NCBI GenBank assembly: GCA_937901365.1
Contig: CALCEF010000301.1
Location: 1 to 22,480 of the forward strand
Length of the DNA: 22,480 nt
From: an uncultured euryarchaeote
Lineage (GTDB): Archaea > Thermoplasmatota > Poseidoniia > Poseidoniales > Thalassarchaeaceae
Direction of reading: 5' to 3'
Under the pieces are notes generated by a model that worked only from the letters and a program-made list of their open reading frames with translations, was not told the DNA's origin and made no database searches. The position numbers were made by a program, and so were the translations under genes. Positions 7,983-15,722 of the stretch are shown here, one piece after another. Positions within the stretch are counted from its first letter, which is position 1. Each line of letters starts with the position of its first letter.

Positions 7983-9272
7983 TCACTTCTTCTCAATCTT
8001 CATGCAAACGCCTGCTGCAACCGTCTTGCCCATGTCGCGAATTGCGAAGCGGGAAAGTTCGGGGAAAGCATCCATCTGCTCGATTGCCATCGGCTTTGTT
8101 GGCTGGAAGCGAATCAGGCAAGCGTCACCAGTCACAAGGAAAGCCGGATTGGCTTCCTTGCCTGCCTTGGAGGTCTTCTCCAAGAGTTCTACGAAGCGAA
8201 CTGCAACCTGAGCCGTGTGAGCGTGGAACACTGGTGTGTAACCTGCTGCAACAGCCTTGGGGATGTCCATCAACTGGATCTGACCAACGAAGCTCTCGTC
8301 GTGACGAACGAACATTGGCTCATTGTCCGAGTATCCTGCAATGTCACCACGGCGGATGTCCTGTGCGGATAGACCACGAACGTTGAATCCAACGTTGTCA
8401 CCAGGCTCTGCCTTGTCGACCATTGTGTGGTGCATCTCGATGCTCTTGACCTCAGCCGACTTCTGGCTAGGGTTGAAGACTACTGTCTTACCAGCATTGA
8501 GGATACCAGTTTCAATCTTACCAACAGGCACAGTTCCGATACCGCTGATCTTGTAAACGTCCTGAATTGGAAGTCGAAGAGGTCGGTCGGTTGGCTTTGG
8601 TGGCATTTGGATACCGTCGATGCACTCGAAGAGTGTTGGGCCGCTGTACCAGCTCATGTTGTCACTCTTGTTGTACAGGTTTTCACCGTTGAAAGACGAG
8701 CATGGCACCATTGGGACATCTGCTGGGTTGAATCCAGCCATCTTGAGCAGATTGCTGACTTCTTCCTTGACACTGTTGTACTTGTCCTCACTGTAGTCGA
8801 CACCAGAGATATCCATCTTGTTGATGTTGACGATGAGTTGCTTTACACCCAATACGCGCGCGAGGAAAGCGTGTTCCTTGGTCTGCGCGTTGACACCGTC
8901 GTTTGCTGCAACGCAGAGAACTGCGGCGTCAGCCTGACTGGTTCCAGTAATCATGTTCTTCACGAAGTCACGGTGACCTGGTGCGTCGATGATTGTGAAG
9001 TAGTAGTTCGGTGTGAATAGTTCCTTGTGAGCAACGTCGATCGTGATTCCACGCTCGCGCTCTTCCTTCAGGCCATCCATAACGTAAGCAAGACCGAATC
9101 CGGCCTTGCCCATCTCGGCTGCTAGCTGTTCGTTCTTTTCAATAACGTGGTCTTCGATGTGGCCAGTGTCGAGTAGTAAACGACCGACTGTGGTCGATTT
9201 ACCGTGGTCGACGTGACCTACGAATACAATGTTTAGGTGCGGCTTTTTCTTATCTTCCCACTGAGATCCCAT
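7983..9272 (-). CDS. tuf: Translation elongation factor 1-alpha (aEF-1A)
   Basis: The 429-residue GTPase delivers aminoacyl-tRNA to the ribosome. The motifs are intact: G1 GHVDHGKST at about 19-27, G3 DAPGH, G4 NKMD, and the beta-barrel domains with the RRGDIAGY and [10 protein letters not shown] signatures of the EF-1A family. I chose ATG 9272 rather than the in-frame ATG at 9326. The later start is preceded by AAAGGAAGG, gives the usual N-terminus ([20 protein letters not shown]), and lies 38 bases downstream of a strong TATA box, whereas the upstream ATG would lie before the predicted transcript start. It heads a two-gene operon with rpsJ. Confidence 0.97.
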   Translation of the reverse strand: MGSQWEDKKKPHLNIVFVGHVDHGKSTTVGRLLLDTGHIEDHVIEKNEQLAAEMGKAGFGLAYVMDGLKEERERGITIDVAHKELFTPNYYFTIIDAPGHRDFVKNMITGTSQADAAVLCVAANDGVNAQTKEHAFLARVLGVKQLIVNINKMDISGVDYSEDKYNSVKEEVSNLLKMAGFNPADVPMVPCSSFNGENLYNKSDNMSWYSGPTLFECIDGIQMPPKPTDRPLRLPIQDVYKISGIGTVPVGKIETGILNAGKTVVFNPSQKSAEVKSIEMHHTMVDKAEPGDNVGFNVRGLSAQDIRRGDIAGYSDNEPMFVRHDESFVGQIQLMDIPKAVAAGYTPVFHAHTAQVAVRFVELLEKTSKAGKEANPAFLVTGDACLIRFQPTKPMAIEQMDAFPELSRFAIRDMGKTVAAGVCMKIEKK

Positions 9273-9310
9273 GTTGAGTCCTTCCTTTGAGCGTCCCGCC
9301 GACCCAACTC

Positions 9311-9320
9311 CCATATATGA
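9311..9320 (-). promoter_or_regulatory. TATA box of the EF-1A/S10 operon
   Basis: The minus strand reads TCATATATGG. With the archaeal spacing of about 25 bases the transcript would start near 9288, giving a leader of about 16 bases that holds the AAAGGAAGG ribosome-binding site. A small inverted repeat (ATCCTT-CACAA-AAGGAT, 9325-9341) lies just upstream. Confidence 0.65.
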
Positions 9321-9385
9321 AGGCATCCTTCACAAAAGGATACGAGGAAGTGCACTCAAATGCAACACTGTAACGCCAAATGTGC

Positions 9386-10579
9386 TTACTTGTACTCTAA
9401 TATGATGACAAATGATTTCACAGTGGAATCATGTTGCTTTTCGTTGACCAAATCCACAGTCCATTGGCCATCCAAATAATTTCGGAAATGTTGGGTACTC
9501 AAGCGGAGATCTACGCAGCGATCATCTTCGTGACAATTGCCAGCCGTTCGCTGTTCATCATCGAGGTATGTGCTGTTTGCTACCTCTTCTGTATCTGAAT
9601 CAGATTGTGATCCATTGTATACATAGGCATCGAGTTTGTTGGCGCAAATGCTGGATGGTGTGCAGGTTCCTGGTTGCCAATCATCATCCTGTTTTGGATA
9701 GGTGAATTGGATTTTGACATATCGAACTGTATTGCCAGTGTCCTGGTTGTAGGTCACTGGATAGGCGAATGTCACTGTGCCGGAGCCTGATGTTCCATTG
9801 CCATCAATTGTGAATTCAGCCCAAGCACCTCGATAATTGACGAAAACATCCATGTCCATGGTGTCAATGAATCCTTGATTGTCAGTGACTGTGAGGCGGA
9901 TCTCGTATTCACCTGGCCATACATTGGTCCATTCTGCATTCTCACCAGTCTTGTCAACATCGTTGGCCGTGTCGCCATCTCCATCACTGTCGACGTTGAT
10001 ATCCAAATCCCATTCGTAATCTGTTAGATACGAACTGGGATCGCCTGCTGCTGAGTCTGAGCCATCTAATTGTATCGTGGTCATCGCGTCCACTGTGTCA
10101 TCATTGGTTTCCATCTCTTCCTCACAAATCCAAGCGAGGATGAATGTGCCCGCAGGGGGTTCTTCACCCGTGCAGTCATCGTCTTTGTAGTGGTTGATTG
10201 AGGCTGTGGGCAAAACTGCATCAGCCGAAGCCACAACGATGCTCTTCGTTTCTATGCCAGCCATATCGCCGCTATCGGTAACAGTCAGTGTAATCGTCTT
10301 GGGCCCTTCGGAATTGTAAGTGTGAGTCACCGTGGATAATCCGATGCCTTCCTGTGTATTGTCGTCACCAAAGTTCCACTCAAAGGTCATTTGATCGTTA
10401 TTTGGATCCCGTGTTGCTGATGCATCAAACGTAACTGAGTCTCCCACTTTGACCGTCCCTGAGGGCGAGATTGTAAACGAGACGATTGGAGCTGAATTGC
10501 TCGACATCGTTTCAAGGCACCCAGCCATTGCAGTGGCCAGTAGAAGGGTGGCGGTGAACAGCACTGTAGCGCGTCGCAT
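9386..10579 (-). CDS. Secreted lipoprotein with two PKD domains
   Basis: A short basic start and a hydrophobic stretch end in a lipobox-like MAGC, so Cys21 is the likely lipidation site. Residues 31-118 form a PKD domain (PSGTVKVGDSVTFDAS, then WNFGDDN and the HTYNSEGPKTITLTVTD strand). Residues about 123-248 form a second PKD-like domain with inserted Asp-rich, probably calcium-binding loops (DINVDSDGDGDTANDVDKTG) and TVTDNQG. The last 145 residues form a beta-rich module ending LDGQWTVDLVNEKQHDSTVK, which resembles the end of a proprotein-convertase P domain; this is tentative. No catalytic domain was seen, so it is likely a binding or adhesion lipoprotein. The start at 10579 gives a clean signal sequence; an in-frame ATG at 10606 adds nine residues and is also possible. 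It lies just downstream of polB. Confidence 0.8.
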   Translation of the reverse strand: MRRATVLFTATLLLATAMAGCLETMSSNSAPIVSFTISPSGTVKVGDSVTFDASATRDPNNDQMTFEWNFGDDNTQEGIGLSTVTHTYNSEGPKTITLTVTDSGDMAGIETKSIVVASADAVLPTASINHYKDDDCTGEEPPAGTFILAWICEEEMETNDDTVDAMTTIQLDGSDSAAGDPSSYLTDYEWDLDINVDSDGDGDTANDVDKTGENAEWTNVWPGEYEIRLTVTDNQGFIDTMDMDVFVNYRGAWAEFTIDGNGTSGSGTVTFAYPVTYNQDTGNTVRYVKIQFTYPKQDDDWQPGTCTPSSICANKLDAYVYNGSQSDSDTEEVANSTYLDDEQRTAGNCHEDDRCVDLRLSTQHFRNYLDGQWTVDLVNEKQHDSTVKSFVIILEYK

Positions 10580-10624
10580 GAACCTAAGGGGGCGTTTGCC
10601 CGTCATCAACCATTCGCTAAAATG

Positions 10625-10639
10625 GACGCCTACGGCGTC
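10625..10639 (-). terminator. Hairpin at the polB stop codon
   Basis: On the minus strand GACGCC-GTA-GGCGTC begins inside the TGA stop of polB and is followed by CATTTTA. A 6-bp GC-rich stem with a 3-base loop plus a short T-run fits a terminator placed exactly at the gene end. It separates polB from the lipoprotein gene 59 bases downstream. A T-run of four is modest. Confidence 0.5.
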
Positions 10640-13142
10640 AGAAGAAATCAAACGTCTGTTGACGGCTCCCTGCAAGCAAATCTTTGTCCGTCCATCCATA
10701 CACTTCGGTAATCCGACCCATCGCTCGAGCGAGCCGTTCAGCATAGAACGACCAATCGGGTACTGGAGGGGGATCTCCAGTCTCTGCAACCAACCATGGT
10801 TCAACGGTTTGACCTTTTTTGGAGTCTGTAACAATGTAACTGACCTTCATACCAGGAGTAAATTGGAGTCCGCGGGCGATTCGCTTGCGGGCTGCTTGAA
10901 CATAGGGCAAACCATCGGGATTCGCATACACGCTATGGAAGTCCCATTCGTTCTTCTTTGCATCCCATTTCCCTTTACATGAACGACTGATGATCAAGTC
11001 CTCGACATTGACTTCTCCAGCCTTGACCGAACGAATCAATCCAATGACGTGCTTGTATGCCCCTTCTTCGTCCCCATCCAGAATTCGTTCGAATGTGCCC
11101 ATCATCGTCTTATTGAGCAAGTCAAATGAGTCTGTGCGTCGCACCTCATAGCCGCGAATCAGTAAATCCTCTTCTGGCCAAACCACACGGCCCACATAGC
11201 GCTTCTTAGCACCATGACTGAAGAAAACAGAGAGGCCTTTCTCAAATTCAAGCTCAGCACCTTCTTTGGTGAAGCGGTTCGCCAATTCATGACCGAAGGT
11301 GACCAAAGATTTCTTGCCTTCTTCGGGTGCTGAAACAAAGACCGAATCCGTATCTGAATAGACAACAGGATGACCTTCTTTTTCCAATGCATGGATGATT
11401 TTCTTGATGTTAGAACGGGCCCAAGCGGTAATGGCTGAACCGATGTCCGGATGTGTAAATCGATAGAAGGCTGATGCGAATACGCCGTAGAAAGTGTTCA
11501 TCAGAATTTTCACCGCGGATTGCATTTGATCATGGAACATTCGTGTAGATTCATCCTCTGCACTTTTCATCAGCGCTTTGTGCTCATCTCGCTGCGCCAT
11601 CAAATCCTGTAGCAATCGTGGAACCAGCCCTTCGCGGACCTCTTTCTTCAGGAACTTCGTGCCACTCGGGGATTGGTTGACTTCCGAGGTTTCGTCTGTA
11701 CTGTCAACGCGCGTTGTGTGGCAGATGTTGTTCGTAATCATAATTGAGGGATACATCGACTTGAAATCGAGTACTGCAACCCATGGGTAACGACCACCTT
11801 CAATATCGTGTACGTAACCACCTGTAATGGCGTCTGATTTGCCTCCGCGTCGCGTCATGGGTACGGCAATGTTTTCTCGATCTGCAAGTCGGATGACCAA
11901 ACTGTCCAACCATTGACTTGTTGAACCAATGATCGTAGTTTCAAGTGGAACCATACCAACTGCTGCGAGCGCCTCTTTCCGTGCTGTTGCTGAAATGGCA
12001 TCTAGAATCTCAATCGGTAACAGTGCGTCTTGTGCACAATATTCGAGAACGACATCTGGGCGCTCTGCCCATTCCTCGTCCATACGGCTGGCATCCACAT
12101 CCATCTTGCGAAGTTCTTCTCGTTCTGGGAACAATAGTTCTGAGACGAACTTGAGCGTCTCGCGCTTGGGGCGTAGTGTCATTCGCGCCTCCCACCATGC
12201 ATCCATTACACAACGACCGGATAGCGTCCATTTGCGATTTTGTTGGCGGTTGGCCAATATGGGTGCTCCGCGCATGCCGCCTTTGCACGCCTCTTCTGTG
12301 ACCGGAACGCGCCCCCAACCGGCGAGCATTGCTCTGGTCAATCGATCCTTGGAATCTTCCAATTCCTCCATCCGCTCCTTGATCTTGGGCAAATCGAAAT
12401 TGTCGATGTTGTATCCTGTGATGATATCGGGGTCACTGTCACGCACGAGGCGTGTCAAACCTTCAAGCATCTCACGCTCATCGCCTCTGAAGGTGTGAGT
12501 CTCACTTTCTCCATTCTGTTCAACCACTGCTGCAGCACACAGAATTTGACCGGACTCAATGCTGGTTTCCAAATCGAATGAAAAGGTCACAAACGGTGCA
12601 GCGAACGCCTCGATTGCGCGTAAATCGTCGATATGGCAGCGCGCCACCTGATCTGTTGGATACAATCCTCTGCCGCCAGCATCACGGATGGCATCGCCAT
12701 CCTTTGGAAGCAATTCGCCTTTCCAAGCGATGTGAGGGCCCAAGTCAAGGTCGAGTAAGAGTCGCTGAGGGAAAATGATGTCAGCACTGGTGACTACCCA
12801 GCCATCGGATTTCAGTGCGTCTCGAATTTTTGGTACATTGTAGGGTTGCTTGACCTCGACCTTCCAATGTGGTTTGGTGCCTAAATCTGTCCACTTATCG
12901 ACGGGGGTATGAATCAGTGTGACATCCTTGATCTTGCGAACCTTTTCCAATCGCTCTTCGATGTCAGTTGGCAAATCGGTTGCCTTTCCAATAACTGCAA
13001 TTTCGAGGAATGGTCGCAATCCATGAACCAACAATAGCGTCGAATGTCCCTCGCGTGCGCGTAACCAGAGTTCAACCACCGTTTTCGAACCTGCGCCTTG
13101 GTAGGAAGCCGCGACAATACAGGCCTCCTCTTCGGCGGACAT
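10638..13142 (-). CDS. polB: DNA polymerase family B
   Basis: The 834-residue replicative or repair polymerase carries all family B motifs. Exonuclease: FSFDLETS (D190, E192), NIDNFD (D250) and YCAQD (Tyr368, D372). Polymerase: motif A DFKSMYPS (D459), motif B KILMNTFYG (K545) and motif C YSDTDS (D597, D599), followed by a KKRYVG segment. The length is usual and no intein interrupts the motifs. The C-terminus ends GSRQQTFDFF, close to a PCNA-interacting box but one residue short of the canonical spacing. ATG 13142 is preceded by CAAGGCAC; an in-frame ATG at 13187 would add 15 unconserved-looking residues. The gene diverges from the aminotransferase gene across 141 bp and ends in a hairpin. 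Confidence 0.97.
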   Translation of the reverse strand: MSAEEEACIVAASYQGAGSKTVVELWLRAREGHSTLLLVHGLRPFLEIAVIGKATDLPTDIEERLEKVRKIKDVTLIHTPVDKWTDLGTKPHWKVEVKQPYNVPKIRDALKSDGWVVTSADIIFPQRLLLDLDLGPHIAWKGELLPKDGDAIRDAGGRGLYPTDQVARCHIDDLRAIEAFAAPFVTFSFDLETSIESGQILCAAAVVEQNGESETHTFRGDEREMLEGLTRLVRDSDPDIITGYNIDNFDLPKIKERMEELEDSKDRLTRAMLAGWGRVPVTEEACKGGMRGAPILANRQQNRKWTLSGRCVMDAWWEARMTLRPKRETLKFVSELLFPEREELRKMDVDASRMDEEWAERPDVVLEYCAQDALLPIEILDAISATARKEALAAVGMVPLETTIIGSTSQWLDSLVIRLADRENIAVPMTRRGGKSDAITGGYVHDIEGGRYPWVAVLDFKSMYPSIMITNNICHTTRVDSTDETSEVNQSPSGTKFLKKEVREGLVPRLLQDLMAQRDEHKALMKSAEDESTRMFHDQMQSAVKILMNTFYGVFASAFYRFTHPDIGSAITAWARSNIKKIIHALEKEGHPVVYSDTDSVFVSAPEEGKKSLVTFGHELANRFTKEGAELEFEKGLSVFFSHGAKKRYVGRVVWPEEDLLIRGYEVRRTDSFDLLNKTMMGTFERILDGDEEGAYKHVIGLIRSVKAGEVNVEDLIISRSCKGKWDAKKNEWDFHSVYANPDGLPYVQAARKRIARGLQFTPGMKVSYIVTDSKKGQTVEPWLVAETGDPPPVPDWSFYAERLARAMGRITEVYGWTDKDLLAGSRQQTFDFF

Positions 13143-13283
13143 GTGCCTTGATTGCGGCGGGTGTCTTTGAATTCTATGGGGGTGCATCGCTGCAAAAAGT
13201 TAGAGAAAAGACAGGCGGAATGGTTGAGAACCACCCCTTGCGTTGACGGTGCAGTCAGATACGCAGATGCGGGGGTAATTTCG

Positions 13284-14321
13284 ATGGAGGAACAAATTGA
13301 CTGGGACGCACTCACCTTTTCGTTCACCCCCACAGACACGATGTATGTCGCAACCTGCAAACTCGGTGAAGAATGGGAAGAAGGAGAGATGATGCCCTTT
13401 GGAGACATCACCATTTCTCCAGCTGCAGGCGTCCTCAATTATGGTCAAGGTTTGTTTGAAGGGATGAAGGCGCAGAGAAGCGTAAACGGTGGAATTGTTT
13501 TGTTCCGACCTGAGCGCAATGCTGCTCGACTCCAAGATGGTGCAAGGCGATTGGGTATGCCTCCAGTTCCAGAAGAGATGTTCATCAATGCCATCGAGAG
13601 TGTGGTGGCTGCCAATGCACGTTGGGTACCACCTACCGGAAAAGGCGCCCTCTACATTCGACCCGTGTTGTGGGGTACCGGTGCTATTCTGGGTGTATCT
13701 CCTGCTCCAGAATACACGTTCATGATCTATGTCTGTCCTGTTGGACCCTACTTCAAAGGTGGAATGCATCCGATTTCACTGAAGGTCAGTGACGATTACC
13801 ATCGCGCTTGCCCTGGTGGTTCTGGTGGTGTCAAAGCGATAGGGAACTATGCACCTGGAATGATGCCCTCAAAGGGTGCAAAGGGCGAAGGTTTTGCTGA
13901 AATCATCTACCTTGATGCTGTTGAACACAGATACATCGAAGAAGTCGGTGCGGCCAATTTCTTCTGTGTCAAAGATGGAATCATCCACACACCTGAATTG
14001 ACTGGAACCATTCTACCCGGAATCACTCGAGCATCGATTATTGATTTGGCTCGAAGCAAGGGTTACGAGGTCCGTGAAGAGAAAGTCGATATCGAATTTG
14101 TATTGCAAGCCGATGAGTGCTTCTGTGCAGGCACGGCTGCAGTGATTAGCCCGATTGGATCGATTTGCCATGGTGATATCTGCACGATGTACTGCAACAA
14201 CGAAGTCGGCCCTGTCACTCGTGAACTGTATGATTCACTGACTGGAATCCAAACTCAAGCAGAAGCGGATGCCTTCGGTTGGGTTCGTGCGGTACCCATG
14301 CCAGAAATCGAAGTCGAGTGA
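13284..14321 (+). CDS. ilvE: Branched-chain amino acid aminotransferase (class IV, PLP)
   Basis: This enzyme transfers the amino group between Leu/Ile/Val and 2-oxoglutarate. The 345-residue product shows BCAT signatures: NYGQGLFEGMKA, LYIRPVLWGTGAILGVSP, GGVKAIGNYAP (with the PLP lysine in VKAIGNY), YIEEVGAANFF, TGTILPGITR and CAGTAAVISPIG. The pattern is that of the long, eukaryote/actinobacterial-like BCAT type rather than the short E. coli IlvE type. ATG 13284 is preferred: GGGGG lies 6-10 bases upstream, and the frame before it is not BCAT-like. No other Ile/Val pathway gene is adjacent. The stop is 3 bases from the stop of convergent srp19. Confidence 0.92.
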   Translation: MEEQIDWDALTFSFTPTDTMYVATCKLGEEWEEGEMMPFGDITISPAAGVLNYGQGLFEGMKAQRSVNGGIVLFRPERNAARLQDGARRLGMPPVPEEMFINAIESVVAANARWVPPTGKGALYIRPVLWGTGAILGVSPAPEYTFMIYVCPVGPYFKGGMHPISLKVSDDYHRACPGGSGGVKAIGNYAPGMMPSKGAKGEGFAEIIYLDAVEHRYIEEVGAANFFCVKDGIIHTPELTGTILPGITRASIIDLARSKGYEVREEKVDIEFVLQADECFCAGTAAVISPIGSICHGDICTMYCNNEVGPVTRELYDSLTGIQTQAEADAFGWVRAVPMPEIEVE

Positions 14322-14324
14322 ACT

Positions 14325-14771
14325 TCACTTGCGGCGCTTGCGGCGTTCACTGGGTTTGCGACCCTTTCCGGCCTTGAACGACTTGCGCTGACTTTGTCCT
14401 CGTCGATCGCCAACCTTTGGACCGCTCTTTTTGGCCGCCTTCTCTGCTGCCTTGGTTTCTGATTCTTGACTACTCCATGCGGTTCCAATCGCCTGAAGGA
14501 TGCCTTCTTTTGATTCGGCTCCTGTGGCCGAGAGCGCATCCGCGGTCGAAATCCACAGTCGACCTTCTTGCGCATGAGGGCGAGATGGGTGGCTGGTATT
14601 CTCCTCGCGTTTCATCTTGCGAATACCTGCACTTCGAGCAGCATAGGCCAATCCATCGAGTGTTGGGTTGGCGACTGAACGGTTCTTTGAAACCCGGCGA
14701 CCGGCCCTTCGGCTGACCTTTGAATCGAAGTATCCAGGCCAAACGACTATTCGGTCTGGGTGGTTTGCCAT
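14325..14771 (-). CDS. srp19: Signal recognition particle 19 kDa protein
   Basis: SRP19 binds the tips of SRP RNA helices and enables SRP54 loading in archaeal and eukaryotic SRP. The N-terminal part has the family motifs IVVWPGYFDSKVSRRAGRRV and then VANPTLDGLAYAARSAG. The core is followed by an unusual C-terminal extension (about residues 95-148) very rich in Lys, Arg and Ala (ending RKPSERRKRRK), which makes this protein about 50 residues longer than typical archaeal SRP19. ATG 14771 is preceded by GGAGGGAACGAG, a strong Shine-Dalgarno; the upstream in-frame ATG at 14819 overlaps the eS8 stop and would add residues foreign to the family. It is cotranscribed with rps8e, 44 bases downstream of it. 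Confidence 0.9.
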   Translation of the reverse strand: MANHPDRIVVWPGYFDSKVSRRAGRRVSKNRSVANPTLDGLAYAARSAGIRKMKREENTSHPSRPHAQEGRLWISTADALSATGAESKEGILQAIGTAWSSQESETKAAEKAAKKSGPKVGDRRGQSQRKSFKAGKGRKPSERRKRRK

Positions 14772-14787
14772 CTCGTTCCCTCCGAGA
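14771..14787 (-). promoter_or_regulatory. Hairpin with the srp19 Shine-Dalgarno in its loop
   Basis: The minus strand reads TCTCG-GAGGGAA-CGAGA. A 5-bp stem closes a 7-base loop that contains most of the GGAGGG ribosome-binding site, and the last stem base is the A of the srp19 start codon. Folding would present or mask the translation start. The stem is short, so stability is uncertain. Confidence 0.5.
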
Positions 14788-14815
14788 CTGGGAACACGTC
14801 CTCTAATGTCAACCT

Positions 14816-15205
14816 TCACTCAAGCAGAACGCCGTTGATTACGCCGTGACTACCTGGTCGGCTGGTGATTCGAACGCGACCCTTGTCCGTCTCTACAACA
14901 GCGCCCTTGGTCATGATGTTACGTCGAACGAAGTTGGGATCTGCTGCATTTTCGGCAACGGACTGAAGTGTTGCTTGGGTGACCTTTCCGGTCTTCTTGT
15001 CAGCCACATTGATGACCGTGTCGAATAGAACGCGGACGGTTTGTGAACCGGCACGCTTTCGGTAGTTCTTACGACTTGTATCACCAATCATGGTAAACTG
15101 CTTTTCAGAGGCAATTTCTGTGCGACGCTTGCCGCGATAACTGCTTGGTCGCTTGAGTCGACCGCCGGATGGCTTGCGTCGTGAGATACCGTGCCAGTGT
15201 GCCAT
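14816..15205 (-). CDS. rps8e: 30S ribosomal protein S8e (eS8)
   Basis: The 129-residue protein is an archaeal eS8 of normal length. The start WHGISRRKPSGGRLKRP, the stretch RGKRRTEIAS and the end FVRRNIMTKGAVVET...GRVRITSRPG are family signatures. It belongs to the small subunit and is absent from Bacteria. The ATG follows a 7-bp hairpin that contains the ribosome-binding site. A TATA-like box lies at 15241-15250, so it is the first gene of an eS8-SRP19 operon. The promoter region is shared, back to back, with the ACT-domain gene. Confidence 0.95.
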   Translation of the reverse strand: MAHWHGISRRKPSGGRLKRPSSYRGKRRTEIASEKQFTMIGDTSRKNYRKRAGSQTVRVLFDTVINVADKKTGKVTQATLQSVAENAADPNFVRRNIMTKGAVVETDKGRVRITSRPGSHGVINGVLLE

Positions 15206-15208
15206 AGT

Positions 15209-15225
15209 GCTTCCCTCTGGGAAGC
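15209..15225 (-). promoter_or_regulatory. Leader hairpin enclosing the rps8e ribosome-binding site
   Basis: The minus strand reads GCTTCCC-AGA-GGGAAGC followed by ACT and the ATG. The 7-bp perfect stem with a 3-base loop holds the only purine-rich ribosome-binding sequence (AGAGGGA). From the TATA box the transcript should start near 15222, within the 5' end of the stem, so the whole stem may or may not be in the RNA. Confidence 0.55.
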
Positions 15226-15240
15226 GGGCGACCTACTTCC

Positions 15241-15250
15241 CTTATTTCAA
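15241..15250 (-). promoter_or_regulatory. TATA-like box of rps8e-srp19
   Basis: The minus strand reads TTGAAATAAG about 40 bases upstream of the eS8 ATG. It is consistent with an archaeal TATA box and a leader of roughly 17-20 bases. Confidence 0.45.
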
Positions 15251-15283
15251 GAGCGCGATTGACAAATTTTGCCATCCGGTGGG

Positions 15284-15289
15284 TAAATA
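15284..15289 (+). promoter_or_regulatory. TATA-like box of the ACT gene (leaderless transcript)
   Basis: TAAATA is centred 28 bases upstream of the GTG at 15315. The usual archaeal TATA-to-start distance of about 25 bases puts the transcript start at or within a few bases of the start codon, and no Shine-Dalgarno is seen. A leaderless message is the natural reading. Confidence 0.5.
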
Positions 15290-15314
15290 GCGGAAACACG
15301 GCCCGGCCAAATCG

Positions 15315-15722
15315 GTGATGACCGTGAGTGGTGGGCGCTTGGAATTCAAAATAGAACTGCGCGATGAAGCTGGGCAATTGGCCCTTGTAAGTCGTGAATT
15401 TGCAAATCGAGGAATCAATATCGAGACCATGTGTGCAATTGACACGAACGTCGTCATCGTGACCGATCAAATCGTTGAGGCGCGCATGGCATTGGATACA
15501 TTGGGTATCGCCTATGCCACCAAGAGCCTGTTGTCACAATCGATGCCGGACAAACCAGGGGCGCTTGCTGACTTCTCAGAGCGTCTAGGAGAAGCCGGCG
15601 TGAGTATTACTTCGATTTACGTCTTGTCGAGAATCCAAGGAGCGACCGAACTCGCCTTTTCAGTGGATGACTTGGATAAGGCACGAGCAACTCTCAATCT
15701 GCACGAATCTGTGCCACCTTGA
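15315..15722 (+). CDS. Tandem ACT-domain amino-acid-sensing protein
   Basis: The 135-residue protein consists of two ACT domains and nothing else. The first (about 5-65) has the pattern FKIELRDEAGQLALVSREFANRGINIETMCAI. The second (about 72-135) has MPDKPGALADFSERLGEAGVSITSIYVL. ACT pairs bind amino acids and regulate metabolic enzymes. This arrangement is seen in stand-alone ACT regulators and resembles the acetolactate synthase small subunit in layout, but I cannot name the target. Translation may start at GTG 15315 or the next codon, ATG 15318. The stop codon directly abuts the stop of the convergent FAH gene. An aminotransferase for branched-chain amino acids lies 1 kb upstream, which is only suggestive. 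Confidence 0.85.
   Translation: MMTVSGGRLEFKIELRDEAGQLALVSREFANRGINIETMCAIDTNVVIVTDQIVEARMALDTLGIAYATKSLLSQSMPDKPGALADFSERLGEAGVSITSIYVLSRIQGATELAFSVDDLDKARATLNLHESVPP

Noticed and set aside
8427..9020. A 197-codon open frame on the plus strand inside EF-1A.
   Set aside because: It lies wholly antisense to a highly conserved gene, and its product is low in family-like features (runs of Val, Asp and Leu). Codon bias of EF-1A explains the open frame.
9273..9326. An upstream in-frame ATG extending EF-1A by 18 residues.
   Set aside because: It lies upstream of the predicted transcript start and across the TATA box; the downstream ATG has a good ribosome-binding site and the usual N-terminus.
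11700..11830. Possible intein insertion at PolB motif A, a common site in archaeal polymerases.
   Set aside because: Motif A reads straight through as DFKSMYPSIMITNNI and the total length is normal.
11929..12498. A 189-codon plus-strand frame opposite polB.
   Set aside because: It covers conserved exonuclease codons of polB on the other strand and is Ser/Arg-rich, as expected of an antisense shadow.
13200..13769. A 189-codon minus-strand frame opposite ilvE.
   Set aside because: It overlaps conserved BCAT codons and has no recognisable domain or promoter.
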